DNA of 64,000 nucleotides from Mycoplasmatota bacterium (GCA_018622675.1 CP076020.1:124001-188000); one strand, 5' to 3'; shown: positions 8,168 to 17,609, counted from the first letter of the stretch. Notes: generated by a model not told the origin, from the sequence alone. Translations and numbers: made by a program.

Positions 8168-8896
8168 ATGAATGAAAATATGGAAAGTTTCCAACAAGAA
8201 GATGAAGGTATTTCTTTAAAAGACTTATTTAAGATAGTATTAAATAATATGGCGCTTATTATTATTATAGGTTTTTGGACAGTGGTGCTTGGTGTAGTTT
8301 ATACATTTGTTTTTGTAACACCGCAATATACAGCGAATGCTTCCTTAATGGTTCAAGTAGATGCTGAAAACGCTAATAATAATGAGCAATCAGCGATTAC
8401 AATTGGTAATTTATTAATTGGTACTTATAAGGAATTTTTAATTTCTGATCGCGTATTAGAATCTGTCATTGCAGATGTGGATGGTCTAGAAACTGAAGAT
8501 TTGAAGAGTTTAAGAGAATCTATATCAGTAAAAACACAAAATCAAATTCTAAAGATAGATGTTCAAGTTGAAAACGAGGATCCAGTATTAGCAGCTGAGA
8601 TTGCCAATAGCTTAGTTGAAAAGTCAATTGAGACTTCTGCTGATTTTGAATTATTGAAGGATAAGCTTGAACCTTTAGATTCTGCTAAGGTTCCTGAAAA
8701 TCCATCATCACCAAATAAAGTGTTAAATATTGCAATTTCAATTATTTTAGGTGGTATTTTAGCTTTAGGTGTCGTCTTTATTAAAGAAGTTATGAACAAT
8801 AAATTTAAAACGCCTGAAGATGTAGAAAAATATTTAGATGTTAAAGTTTTAGCTTCTGTACCAGGTACAATCAAAGAGAGAAAGGTAGTGGAATAG
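8168..8896 (+). CDS. Wzz/CpsC-like chain-length and kinase-adaptor membrane protein
   Basis: A 242-residue polysaccharide co-polymerase of the CapA/CpsC/YwqC type. Two membrane helices (about residues 29-54 and 186-206) enclose an extracytoplasmic domain; the second is preceded by the Pro-rich PENPSSPNK typical of Wzz proteins. In Gram-positive systems the cytoplasmic C-terminal tail activates the partner tyrosine kinase, which here is the next gene. AAGGAGA before the ATG supports the start. It lies in an operon with the kinase (one base between stop and start) and a PHP phosphatase. The absence of glycosyltransferases means the polymer itself must be made by genes elsewhere. Confidence 0.88.
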   Translation: MNENMESFQQEDEGISLKDLFKIVLNNMALIIIIGFWTVVLGVVYTFVFVTPQYTANASLMVQVDAENANNNEQSAITIGNLLIGTYKEFLISDRVLESVIADVDGLETEDLKSLRESISVKTQNQILKIDVQVENEDPVLAAEIANSLVEKSIETSADFELLKDKLEPLDSAKVPENPSSPNKVLNIAISIILGGILALGVVFIKEVMNNKFKTPEDVEKYLDVKVLASVPGTIKERKVVE

Positions 8897-8897
8897 A

Positions 8898-9593
8898 ATG
8901 GAATATTTTGAGTATAGAAATGTTGTTATTGAAACCCCAAACTCTTTAGAAGCGGAAGCATATAGAAAATTAGAACTTAATATTCGTATGATTGGATTAG
9001 ATCAAAATATAAAAGTGTTACAAACCACATCAGCTTCGCCTAGAGATGGAAAAACAACAACTGCAATTAATCTAGCAGCTGTATATGCTGAAAGAGGTTT
9101 AAAGACTATTATTATAGATTTAGATTTAAGAAGACCAAAAATTCATCGTGCTTTTCATAAGGCAAATGATTTGGGCTTTTATGACTATATTGTAGAAAAT
9201 AAAACTGTAGAGGATATTATTGTTAAGGGCGATGGTGATATTGATTTAATATTATCAGGTAGTCGTATATCAAGTCCTCATATTGTATTAGAATCAAAGA
9301 AAACCATGGACTTAATTGATAAGTTAAAAACAATGTATGATGTAGTTATTGTTGATTCACCACCTGTACTATCTGTTACAGATGCATTTGTTATATCAAA
9401 AATTGTAGATGGCGTCATTTATGTTGTTGCTTATAATCAAACAAAAAAAGATGAGGCGAAAATTGCTTTACAACAACTGCAAGATAAAAAAGCAAATATT
9501 TTAGGTACAGTATTTGCAAACGTAAACCCTAAAATATCTGGACATTCTTATAATTATTATTATCGTGAGATAGAGGAAGAAGACGAGGAGTAA
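8898..9593 (+). CDS. CpsD/YwqD-type bacterial tyrosine kinase
   Basis: A 231-residue BY-kinase that autophosphorylates on a C-terminal tyrosine cluster and tunes polysaccharide polymerisation. Walker A is seen as ASPRDGKTTTAIN (about residues 48-60), Walker A' as IIIDLDLRRPK (about 74-84) and Walker B as VIVDSPPV (about 150-157). The tail contains SYNYYYREIEEEDEE, the expected tyrosine-rich cluster next to an acidic end. It starts one base after the Wzz-like stop and is followed by the cognate phosphatase. Confidence is high because all motifs, the size and the neighbours agree. Confidence 0.92.
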   Translation: MEYFEYRNVVIETPNSLEAEAYRKLELNIRMIGLDQNIKVLQTTSASPRDGKTTTAINLAAVYAERGLKTIIIDLDLRRPKIHRAFHKANDLGFYDYIVENKTVEDIIVKGDGDIDLILSGSRISSPHIVLESKKTMDLIDKLKTMYDVVIVDSPPVLSVTDAFVISKIVDGVIYVVAYNQTKKDEAKIALQQLQDKKANILGTVFANVNPKISGHSYNYYYREIEEEDEE

Positions 9594-9600
9594 CATTTAT

Positions 9601-10293
9601 ATGATTGATATTCACTCACATTTATTACCTTTTGTGGATGATGGAGTTGATAATTTTGATCAATCGATTGATATTATTAAGTCCCTTTTTAGGCAAGGAG
9701 TCAATCATATATTCATTACACCACATTATTATAAAGCTAGAAATTACTTATCAACTATCAATGAAAACAAGAAAATCTTCAATGAATTACAAAAAAAGGT
9801 TGATGACTTAGATATTGATGTAAATTTGTATTTGGCAAATGAAATTTATTTTGATAAAAATACACTTAGAAATATAGAAGATAACTTGGTTTTACCCTTA
9901 AATGGGCAGTATTATTTAATTGAGTTTTCAGTGAATGAATCGTTATATAATATCACTGAAGCTATTTATAATATGGTCGCAAAAGGATATAAACCCATTA
10001 TCGCTCATCTTGAAAGGTATTGTAATATATCAAAAATAGATGATATAAGAGTCCTAAAAAAAATAGGCGCGCTGATTCAAGTAAACGCCCATACCTTATT
10101 GGGACAAGGCAGTTTTTGTAATAAAAGGCATATAAAAAAGTTGCTTAAGCATGACTTAGTAGATTTTATTGCATCGGATACCCACCGGTTCCATGAAAAT
10201 CGTTTTATAAAGAGTTATAAGTTTGTAGAAAAGAAATATTCTAAAGAACAAGCAGATAAGTTATTTAACAATCAAATCATATTCAAAGATTAA
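9601..10293 (+). CDS. CpsB/YwqE-type PHP-family protein tyrosine phosphatase
   Basis: A 230-residue metal-dependent phosphatase of the PHP superfamily that removes phosphate from the BY-kinase tail. The N-terminal MIDIHSHLLPFVDDGVDN is the classic metal-binding start (DxHxH-like plus the DDG loop). Further metal-ligand segments are ITPHYY (about residues 39-44), IAHLERY (about 134-140) and the C-terminal ASDTHR (about 191-196). It directly follows the kinase and is followed by a hairpin terminator, closing the three-gene control module. Confidence 0.92.
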   Translation: MIDIHSHLLPFVDDGVDNFDQSIDIIKSLFRQGVNHIFITPHYYKARNYLSTINENKKIFNELQKKVDDLDIDVNLYLANEIYFDKNTLRNIEDNLVLPLNGQYYLIEFSVNESLYNITEAIYNMVAKGYKPIIAHLERYCNISKIDDIRVLKKIGALIQVNAHTLLGQGSFCNKRHIKKLLKHDLVDFIASDTHRFHENRFIKSYKFVEKKYSKEQADKLFNNQIIFKD

Positions 10294-10326
10294 TTCAATA
10301 TCATGTATATTGAATTATCTTTTACT
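10292..10326 (+). terminator. Probable terminator after the phosphatase gene
   Basis: Perfect AT-rich stem AATTCAATA/TATTGAATT with a short loop followed by TATCTTTTA. The weak T tract lowers confidence. Confidence 0.5.
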
Positions 10327-10344
10327 TAGAAAGGTGATGGTTTT

Positions 10345-11040
10345 ATGAGTAAAAAAAGAGTATTAGTTGTAGATGATGAGTTTAGAATTCGTAAATTATT
10401 GGTTGATTTTCTAAAAAGAGAAGATTATGAAAGTATTGAAGCCAAGGATGGAGAAGAAGCTTTAGACCTATTATTTGAATCAAAAGAGAAAGTTGATTTA
10501 ATCATTCTTGATGTCATGATGCCTAAATATGATGGTTGGTATGTCTTGGAAAGTATTAGAGAATATATGACAACCCCAGTGGTGATGTTGACCGCAAGAA
10601 GTGATGAATACGATCAATTAAAAGGATTTAAACTTGGGGCAGATGATTATGTCACTAAGCCTTTTTCACCAAGTGTACTTATGGCTAGAATTAATAAAAT
10701 ATTAAATAAGGATACCGAGGATGTTGAATCCTTGGATTTTGGTGTGATTCATATGGACTTAGCGTCACGTCAAGTATACATTAATGATAGTAAAATTGAT
10801 TTAACACCAAAAGAATTCGAGTTATTAAGATATTTAATTAATAATAAAGGATTAGCCTTATCTAGAGATAAAATACTGAATGCAGTATGGAATTATGATT
10901 ATTTTGGGGATTTAAGGACTGTAGACACACACGTAAAACAATTAAGAGCGAAGTTAGGAGATTATGCCTATTATATTTCAACTGTAAGAAGTGTTGGATA
11001 TAGATTGGATATTGAGAATGAATTCATCACTGAGAAGTAA
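10345..11040 (+). CDS. OmpR/PhoB-family response regulator
   Basis: A 231-residue DNA-binding response regulator. The receiver domain has the acidic pair DD (residues 10-11), the phospho-acceptor Asp56 in LIILDVMMP, the switch Thr in MLTAR and Lys105 in VTKPF. A winged-helix output domain (about residues 130-225) contains LTPKEFELLRYL and the recognition-helix region TVDTHVKQLRAKLG. AAAGGTGATG precedes the ATG. It overlaps the sensor kinase gene by 23 bases. Its position after the exopolysaccharide module hints at control of surface polysaccharide or envelope functions, which is inference only. Confidence 0.95.
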   Translation: MSKKRVLVVDDEFRIRKLLVDFLKREDYESIEAKDGEEALDLLFESKEKVDLIILDVMMPKYDGWYVLESIREYMTTPVVMLTARSDEYDQLKGFKLGADDYVTKPFSPSVLMARINKILNKDTEDVESLDFGVIHMDLASRQVYINDSKIDLTPKEFELLRYLINNKGLALSRDKILNAVWNYDYFGDLRTVDTHVKQLRAKLGDYAYYISTVRSVGYRLDIENEFITEK

Positions 11041-12556
11041 ATTATTCCTACTTACATATGGTACAATTTTGGCTTTCATTGCTGGGCTTTTAATTATTAA
11101 TAATACCATTTTAAGAAATTATTATACTTATAGAAAGAATGAAACACTGGTTGAAGCTTTTAATGAAATGAAAGAAATAAACTATGTAGATATCAGTTCA
11201 AGTAATCAAATGTTAAGTATAGAAAGTAAGTATAATCTTTCCACTCATGTACTTATACAAGATCAAGCCTTAGACCCTAGTATAGATTATAAGTCACTCA
11301 TCAATACTGAAGAAGTTTATACGCGTTTATACGGAAATCCTTATGCGATTTCTAGAACTGATATCATCAAATTTATCTATTTATACAATCAGAACAAACA
11401 AGCTAATATAGATTTTAATATTGCTAAATCTACGAATTCAGTGACTGGTGATTTTGATGGATATTATTTTTCTTTAGATGAGGGCGAAAATGAAGTCATA
11501 GGTTTATTTGTTGCTAGACCTTTAGAAAATGAAGGTTATATTTACTATTTTAATACCATTACTGCAAGATCAATTAATGAAAATATATGGATTTTTAATT
11601 CATTTACGGTCATCGTTGGTATGTTTTTTATGGTTGCTTCTGGATTTGTATTGTACCTTGTTAGTTATCGCTTAACCAATCCAATTTTAGAAATTAACAG
11701 AGTGGCCAATGAAATAGCTAACTTAAATTTTTCTGATAAAATTGATGTGATGAGTGATGATGAAATAGGACACTTAGCTCAAAGTGTGAATAAAATGAGT
11801 GATGAACTAAAAACAACAATTGAGGAATTAAAAATTTCTAATGAACGATTGGCAGAAGAAATTTTATATAAAAATGAAATAGAAAGAAAAAGAAGAGATT
11901 TTATCGCCAGTGCTTCTCATGAATTAAAAACGCCTTTATCTTTGATTATGGGTTATTCAGAAGCATTAAGGTTAGATGATATTAAAGATAAAGATAAAGA
12001 AGAATATCTTGATATTATTGTTGATGAAACCAATAAGATGGATAGACTTGTACGAGATATGCTCAATATGACTCAGATTGAAAGTGGCGTGATCACTATA
12101 AAAAAATCTAAGTTTTCTATACAAAAACTCGTGGATAATACAGTAAAATTATTCTCAATAAAACTGAATGAAAAAGAAATTGACTTAACTCTTGCAATTG
12201 ATGACTATGAAGTTTATTCTGACTATGAACAGTTACAAACTGTTTTAATTAATTTTATTAATAATGCATTAAATCATATTGAATCACCCAAACATATAAA
12301 AATATACACTGAGCTTACAGAGGAAAATCATGTAAGGCTTTATGTTTATAATTCTGGTAAAAAGATTCCAAAAGAGGACATTAATAATCTTTGGGATAGT
12401 TTTTATAAAGTTGATAAAGCTAGGACTAGAGCCTATGGTGGACACGGACTGGGACTAGCCATATGCAAAACAATATTAGAAACTTTAGACTACCAATATG
12501 GTATAGAGAATACAAATCAAGGCGTTGTATTTTATTTTGATATAAAACTTGATTAG
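11018..12556 (+). CDS. Membrane sensor histidine kinase
   Basis: A 512-residue sensor kinase, partner of the preceding regulator. One N-terminal helix (about residues 10-30) and a second (about 195-220) flank an extracytoplasmic sensor domain. Then come HAMP (YRLTNPILEINRVANEI), a coiled-coil linker, the HisKA domain with SASHELKTPLS (His near residue 301) and a HATPase domain with the N box (NFINNALNHI) and G box (GGHGLGLAIC). The ATG at 11018 is taken as start; it lies inside the regulator gene, giving translational coupling. A more upstream in-frame start at 10991 would lengthen the overlap and lacks a better ribosome site. The stimulus is unknown. Confidence 0.92.
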   Translation: MNSSLRSKLFLLTYGTILAFIAGLLIINNTILRNYYTYRKNETLVEAFNEMKEINYVDISSSNQMLSIESKYNLSTHVLIQDQALDPSIDYKSLINTEEVYTRLYGNPYAISRTDIIKFIYLYNQNKQANIDFNIAKSTNSVTGDFDGYYFSLDEGENEVIGLFVARPLENEGYIYYFNTITARSINENIWIFNSFTVIVGMFFMVASGFVLYLVSYRLTNPILEINRVANEIANLNFSDKIDVMSDDEIGHLAQSVNKMSDELKTTIEELKISNERLAEEILYKNEIERKRRDFIASASHELKTPLSLIMGYSEALRLDDIKDKDKEEYLDIIVDETNKMDRLVRDMLNMTQIESGVITIKKSKFSIQKLVDNTVKLFSIKLNEKEIDLTLAIDDYEVYSDYEQLQTVLINFINNALNHIESPKHIKIYTELTEENHVRLYVYNSGKKIPKEDINNLWDSFYKVDKARTRAYGGHGLGLAICKTILETLDYQYGIENTNQGVVFYFDIKLD

Positions 12557-12559
12557 TGA

Positions 12560-12588
12560 TTGAAGAATATGTTTGTATATGATAAAAT
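12560..12588 (+). promoter_or_regulatory. Promoter for the nucleotide-sugar dehydratase gene
   Basis: TTGAAG (12560-12565) and TAAAAT (12583-12588) with a 17-base spacer, just before the GGTGGGG ribosome site. Confidence 0.6.
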
Positions 12589-12612
12589 TTTTAGGAAACG
12601 GTGGGGTATAAT

Positions 12613-14475
12613 ATGGTTAAATTAATTAATAAGACTCGAAATTATTTAAAGAATAAATCAAAAATAAATTTCATGTTTATCGATGCTCTAGGCATTGCCT
12701 TGACTTATACTATAGCGATAACGATTTTAAGATTATATATTAATACTGAATTTGATTACCGTATGGCTTTTATAATGTTGCCAGTTGTGATTGCTTTTAA
12801 ATTGATTTACTATTTCATCTTTAAGGTCTATCATTTATTATTGGTTAATGTTGGTTTAGATGAAGTCGTTAAGATTTCATGGCATATTACTGTATCAAAT
12901 ATCATCATTATTGTTGTTACATTATTGATACCTGATTTTGAATTTATACCTGAGGTGTTCTTTGTCTTTACAACTCTTTTTGAAATATTTATCGCGGTTT
13001 CACCAAGGATTATAAGACGCTTGGTAAAGGTCATGATGCCAAATCATTTTTATGCAGCTGGTAAAAGAACCCTTATTGTTGGCGCTGGACCTGGCGGAAA
13101 AATAGTTCTAAATGAGATTAGAGATAATCCACAAATATTCAATCAGCCAGTAGCCTTTGTAGATGATGATGAAAACAAAATAGGAAATTTATTATCGGGT
13201 TATGAAATTTTTGGACCATTAAGAAAAATACCTAAACTCATCGATGAGTTTGCTATTCAAGAAGTCATCGTTGCTATTTCGAATATTGATAGGACTAGAT
13301 TTAAAGAGATTATAGATATTATTTCAGAAAGACCGGTAAAAATTAAAAGATTACCTAAGTTATCAGAATATAATAAGAACCAACCCAATAAAATATTGGA
13401 TGTTAATGTTGAAGATTTATTATCAAGAGAAACTGTCGAACTTGACACAACCGGTATTTATCAGTTTATCCATGATAAAGTTATTTTAGTCACTGGTGCT
13501 GGTGGATCAATAGGATCTGAATTGGTTAGACAGATTGTAGAATATAAGCCTAGGTTTGTAGTCTTGTTTGATATATATGAAAATGGTGTTTATGATTTAC
13601 AAAGCGAATTAAAAATTAAGTTTCAAGAAATTAAGCACCATGTGGATGTAGATGTTTTAATTGGCTCTGTATATAATTACAAACGCATTGAAAGTGTTTT
13701 TGATAAGTATAAACCTGATTTGGTTTTCCATGCTGCAGCTTATAAGCATGTGCCGTTAATGGAAGATTCTTCAGTAGAAGCTGTTAGAACTAATATTTTA
13801 GGAACTTATAATGTGTGTAAGCTGAGTGATATTTATCAAGTTAAAAAAATGGTCTTAGTATCATCGGATAAAGCTGTAAGACCGACCAATATTATGGGAG
13901 CGACAAAACGATTTGCGGAAATGATCATTCAATCATTTGATAATAAAAGTGAAACATCTTATTCAGCGGTAAGATTTGGAAATGTTCTTGGTTCTAATGG
14001 TTCGGTTGTACCACTTTTTACAAAACAAATTGAAAATGGTGGTCCTATTACTTTGACTGATAAACGAATTATTCGATATTTCATGACTATTCCTGAAGCA
14101 AGTGGATTAATTTTACAATCAGCGGTTTTTGCTAAAGGTGGAGAGATATTTATTTTGGATATGGGTGAACCAGTTAAAATATATGATTTGGCTATTAAAA
14201 TGATTAAATTATCTGGTTTAAAACCTTTTGAAGATATAGATATTAAAGTGATTGGTTTAAGGCCGGGAGAGAAACTATATGAGGAGTTATTGGTTGATAA
14301 AAATAATGGGCATATAGGAACAACTAATGAAAAGATTTTTATTGAAAAACTCGCTGTTAAGCATGATATGAATATTGAAATAGCGAATATTTTAGAGGTA
14401 TTCGAAAGCCTTGACAATATAGGGGTTAAAAAAATGATTAAAGAATATGTCGAAGGTTATGATATGAAGATGTAA
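12613..14475 (+). CDS. Membrane-bound UDP-GlcNAc 4,6-dehydratase-like protein (PglF/CapD/EpsC type)
   Basis: A 620-residue nucleotide-sugar dehydratase that should start synthesis of a dideoxy or diamino sugar for surface glycans. The N-terminal third has about four membrane helices (residues ~20-105), followed by a Rossmann CoA-binding-like domain (VGAGPGGK, about 156-163) and the main extended-SDR domain (TGAGGSIGSELVRQI, about 295-309). The active-site stretch reads SSDKAVRPTNIMGATKR; Met in place of the usual SDR Tyr is normal for this family. The ATG at 12613 is preferred over the GTG at 12601 because GGTGGGG lies over the latter. It has its own promoter and a strong terminator. No glycosyltransferases adjoin. 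Confidence 0.9.
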   Translation: MVKLINKTRNYLKNKSKINFMFIDALGIALTYTIAITILRLYINTEFDYRMAFIMLPVVIAFKLIYYFIFKVYHLLLVNVGLDEVVKISWHITVSNIIIIVVTLLIPDFEFIPEVFFVFTTLFEIFIAVSPRIIRRLVKVMMPNHFYAAGKRTLIVGAGPGGKIVLNEIRDNPQIFNQPVAFVDDDENKIGNLLSGYEIFGPLRKIPKLIDEFAIQEVIVAISNIDRTRFKEIIDIISERPVKIKRLPKLSEYNKNQPNKILDVNVEDLLSRETVELDTTGIYQFIHDKVILVTGAGGSIGSELVRQIVEYKPRFVVLFDIYENGVYDLQSELKIKFQEIKHHVDVDVLIGSVYNYKRIESVFDKYKPDLVFHAAAYKHVPLMEDSSVEAVRTNILGTYNVCKLSDIYQVKKMVLVSSDKAVRPTNIMGATKRFAEMIIQSFDNKSETSYSAVRFGNVLGSNGSVVPLFTKQIENGGPITLTDKRIIRYFMTIPEASGLILQSAVFAKGGEIFILDMGEPVKIYDLAIKMIKLSGLKPFEDIDIKVIGLRPGEKLYEELLVDKNNGHIGTTNEKIFIEKLAVKHDMNIEIANILEVFESLDNIGVKKMIKEYVEGYDMKM

Positions 14476-14506
14476 AAACAAGATTTTAAGATCTTGTTTT
14501 TTTTTG
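14474..14506 (+). terminator. Rho-independent terminator
   Basis: Stem AAAACAAGAT/ATCTTGTTTT with a six-base loop and a continuing T run after the dehydratase gene. Confidence 0.9.
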
Positions 14507-14538
14507 AGTTTTTATGAGTGTTAATTTACCTTGTATTT

Positions 14539-14547
14539 TGTTATAAT
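14539..14547 (+). promoter_or_regulatory. Extended -10 promoter for the TrmA/RlmD-like gene
   Basis: TGTTATAAT ends 18 bases before the ATG at 14566. This makes the upstream in-frame start at 14518 unlikely. Confidence 0.65.
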
Positions 14548-14565
14548 AAAGATAGGAGTAATCAT

Positions 14566-15924
14566 ATGAAATTAATAGAAAAACAAAAATTAAAATTAAA
14601 TATTAGGAAACAAGGAATTAATGGTGAAGGAATTGGTTATTTTAATCGAATAGCTGTTTTTGTGCCAGGTGCCATTAGAAAAGAAGTTGTAAATGTTGAA
14701 GTTGTCCAAGTATTTGACAATTATGCGATTGCCAAAATCATTGATATAGAAAGAGAATCTAAAAAAAGGGTTTTACCACCATGTAAATTTTATGAAGAAT
14801 GTGGTAATTGTGATTTACAGCATATTGAGTACAAAGAACAATTGAAAATCAAACAATTGATTCTTGAACAGTCTTTTAAACGATACACCAGTTTAAATGA
14901 TGTTAAAAGTAGAATTGCTTTGACTTTGACAAATTTACAAAATTATCATTATCGTAACTATCAAGAAATGATAGTGAAAAACACTAATTTTGGTGTCGCT
15001 TTAGGATACTTTAAGCCAATGACTAATCATTTTGTATATATTGATGATTGTATGGTTAATGACCCTGAAATCAATCAAATTAGTCAGTTATGTTTAAAGT
15101 TATTTAGAAGACATAAGTTAAAAGCTTATGACCTAAGAAATAAAGAAGGTATTTTATACAACTTAGTCATACGATATTTTAAAGATACTGATAGTGCAAG
15201 TGTTGTTATGGTTGTTAAAGAAAAAGATAAAGTGTTAGAAACCATTGCTCATGAACTCATTCAGACATTTAAGTCTATTAAATCTGTATCTTACAGTATC
15301 TATAACCCTGACAGCAAACAAATCATCTACAATCCTGTAGAACATCTTGCTGGTCAGGAATTTATTGAATCAACGTATCATGGATTAGATGTTTCTGTAA
15401 GTGCAAATGGGACTTTCCCGAATAATTTGAGTGTCCATGAGTTAATGAATGAATTGATATTAAAACATAGTGGTTTATCATATGATGATACGATAATTAA
15501 TTTATATGATTTATCAACGATTTCATCTCTATATTTTGCAAGATATGTTAAAAAAGTATATGCCATAGATTATTCTGAGGCATCTATAAAAGATGGTTTT
15601 AAAAACATGAAAGATTTAGGCGTTCAGAATATTGAGCTTATTAAAGATCATGTTGAAGGAGCATTGCCGAAATTATTCAAAGGAAAAGAAAAAATAGATT
15701 CAGTTATTTTAAATGTCCCTAAATATGGATTGAGTAAGACAAGCAGAGACTTGATGAGTAAGTATAAGCCAAACCAAGTCATTTATCTTTCTGAAAACCC
15801 ATCAACTTTAGCTAAGGATATAGATCAGTTAATGAATGAATATCAAGTGAGCAAAATTATACCAGTGGATTTATACCCACAAACCTCACGTATTGATAGT
15901 ATCACGATATTAGAAAGGAAATAG
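14566..15924 (+). CDS. TrmA/RlmD-family RNA methyltransferase homologue with degenerate catalytic motifs
   Basis: A 452-residue protein with the full architecture of the RlmD/RlmCD uracil-C5 methyltransferases: N-terminal TRAM-like domain (GINGEGIGYFNRIAVFVPGA), the 4Fe-4S cysteines CX5CX2C at 73, 79 and 82 with a fourth at about 162, and a C-terminal SAM-methyltransferase domain. However, the catalytic Cys motif, usually SCNPxTLARD, reads LSENPSTLAKD, with Glu410 where the nucleophilic Cys should be. The DPPRxG motif reads LNVPKYG, the SAM motif DLYCGIGTIGL reads NLYDLSTISSL, and SFFQVN reads GTFPNNL. Methyl transfer by the known mechanism should be impossible. The Fe-S part and RNA-binding part may be kept for another job. 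It lies just before fhs. Confidence 0.85.
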   Translation: MKLIEKQKLKLNIRKQGINGEGIGYFNRIAVFVPGAIRKEVVNVEVVQVFDNYAIAKIIDIERESKKRVLPPCKFYEECGNCDLQHIEYKEQLKIKQLILEQSFKRYTSLNDVKSRIALTLTNLQNYHYRNYQEMIVKNTNFGVALGYFKPMTNHFVYIDDCMVNDPEINQISQLCLKLFRRHKLKAYDLRNKEGILYNLVIRYFKDTDSASVVMVVKEKDKVLETIAHELIQTFKSIKSVSYSIYNPDSKQIIYNPVEHLAGQEFIESTYHGLDVSVSANGTFPNNLSVHELMNELILKHSGLSYDDTIINLYDLSTISSLYFARYVKKVYAIDYSEASIKDGFKNMKDLGVQNIELIKDHVEGALPKLFKGKEKIDSVILNVPKYGLSKTSRDLMSKYKPNQVIYLSENPSTLAKDIDQLMNEYQVSKIIPVDLYPQTSRIDSITILERK

Positions 15925-15935
15925 GAGGAAGGAAT

Positions 15936-17603
15936 ATGTTATCAGATTTACAAATTGCACAAAAAGCTAAAATGGAAAATATTACTGAAATAGCAAAAAA
16001 AATCAATTTATCACCAGAGGATTTAGAACTTTATGGGAATTATAAAGCTAAAATAAGTTTTGATGCCATTAATCGCTACAAAAATAATCAAAGAGGGAAA
16101 ATTATTTTAGTGACAGCTATCAATCCTACCAAGGCTGGTGAAGGAAAATCAACGACGACTATTGGTTTAGGCGACTCACTAAGTGCTTTAGGTTATAAAA
16201 CGATGATAGCCTTAAGAGAGCCTTCTTTAGGTCCTGTTATGGGCATGAAAGGCGGAGCTGCTGGTGGTGGATATTCTCAAGTTGTTCCTATGGAGGATAT
16301 TAATCTTCACTTTACTGGAGATATTCATGCAATAACGGCGGCGAATAACCTGATTAGTTCTGTTATTGATAATCACTTATACCAAGGTAATTCATTAGAT
16401 ATTAATCCAGAGAAAGTCATCTGGAGACGTGTGTTAGACATGAATGATCGTGCTTTGAGAAGAGTTCATGTTGCTTTATCATTAAAAAGAGAAGTACCAC
16501 GTTTTGATGGTTTTGATATCACTGTTGCATCAGAAGTGATGGCTGTATTGTGTTTGTCAAAAGATTTAAATGATTTAAAAACACGTTTAGGTCATATGGT
16601 CGTTGCTTATAATATGGATGATAATCCAGTTACTGTTAAAGATTTAAAAGTTGAAGGCGCATTAACGATGTTGCTTAAAGATGCTATTAAACCAAATTTA
16701 GTTCAAACGCTTGAAAAAACTCCTGCTTTGATCCATGGTGGACCATTTGCTAATATTGCTCATGGTGCTAATTCAATTATTGCATCTGACTTTGCGTCTA
16801 GAGTGAGTGAATATTTAGTGACTGAAGCTGGTTTTGGTGCGGATTTAGGTATGGAAAAATTCATGAACATAAAAATGAGAGCTATGGATACTATGCCATC
16901 AGCTGTGGTTATTGTTGCTAGTATTCGAGCCTTAAAACTTCATGGAGATGCTAATGATGATTCTTTAGACCAAGAAGATGTTGAGGCACTAAAAAAAGGT
17001 ATTGTGAATTTAGAGAAACATATAGAATCAGTGAAAAATTTTGATAGACCATATGTTATTGCTATTAATCGTTTCCCTAAAGATACAGAAAATGAAATTA
17101 ATACTTTATTAGAATGGGCAAAAGATAATCATCATCCTATATCATTATCTGAAGTTTTTGCTAAAGGTAGTGAAGGAGGTATTGATTTAGCGAAAAAAAT
17201 CGTTAAATTAACTGAAGGAGAAGCACCTATTAATAATCAACCTCTATATTCATTAGATATGCCAATAAAGGAAAAAATTGAAACGATAGCTAAAAAAATA
17301 TATGGTGCTGATGGTGTTGATTTTTCTGATAAAGCCAATGAACAAATTGAATCATTTAATAAAAATGGTTGGGATAAACTAGCTATATGTATGGCTAAAA
17401 CACCATTATCACTATCTGATAATGCAAAATTAAAGGGTAGACCTGAAAACTTTAGAATTACTGTTAGAGAATTTAAGCCTTCTATTGGTGCAGGCTTTAT
17501 CGTGGCTCTCACAGGTAAGGTAATGACAATGCCTGGTTTACCTAAACATGGTGCTTATGAAAACATGGATGTAGTTGATGAAAAAATTTTAGGTTTATTT
17601 TAG
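15936..17603 (+). CDS. fhs: Formate--tetrahydrofolate ligase
   Basis: A 555-residue enzyme that joins formate to tetrahydrofolate using ATP, feeding 10-formyl-THF into purine and one-carbon metabolism. Length and motifs match the family: the P-loop NPTKAGEGKSTTTIGL (about residues 63-78), REPSLGPVMGMKGGAAGGGYSQ split over residues ~91-112, and FTGDIHAITAANN just after. AGGAGGA sits before the ATG. It follows the degenerate RlmD-like gene by 11 bases and precedes a small hypothetical gene by six, so these form one operon with the HD protein. Confidence 0.97.
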   Translation: MLSDLQIAQKAKMENITEIAKKINLSPEDLELYGNYKAKISFDAINRYKNNQRGKIILVTAINPTKAGEGKSTTTIGLGDSLSALGYKTMIALREPSLGPVMGMKGGAAGGGYSQVVPMEDINLHFTGDIHAITAANNLISSVIDNHLYQGNSLDINPEKVIWRRVLDMNDRALRRVHVALSLKREVPRFDGFDITVASEVMAVLCLSKDLNDLKTRLGHMVVAYNMDDNPVTVKDLKVEGALTMLLKDAIKPNLVQTLEKTPALIHGGPFANIAHGANSIIASDFASRVSEYLVTEAGFGADLGMEKFMNIKMRAMDTMPSAVVIVASIRALKLHGDANDDSLDQEDVEALKKGIVNLEKHIESVKNFDRPYVIAINRFPKDTENEINTLLEWAKDNHHPISLSEVFAKGSEGGIDLAKKIVKLTEGEAPINNQPLYSLDMPIKEKIETIAKKIYGADGVDFSDKANEQIESFNKNGWDKLAICMAKTPLSLSDNAKLKGRPENFRITVREFKPSIGAGFIVALTGKVMTMPGLPKHGAYENMDVVDEKILGLF

Positions 17604-17609
17604 GTTTAA

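Noticed and set aside
14518-14565. Longer N-terminus for the RlmD-like protein (also 3255-3308 and 40022-40060 for their genes)
   Set aside because: In each case the added codons overlap an extended -10 box and lack a ribosome site, while the inner ATG has one.
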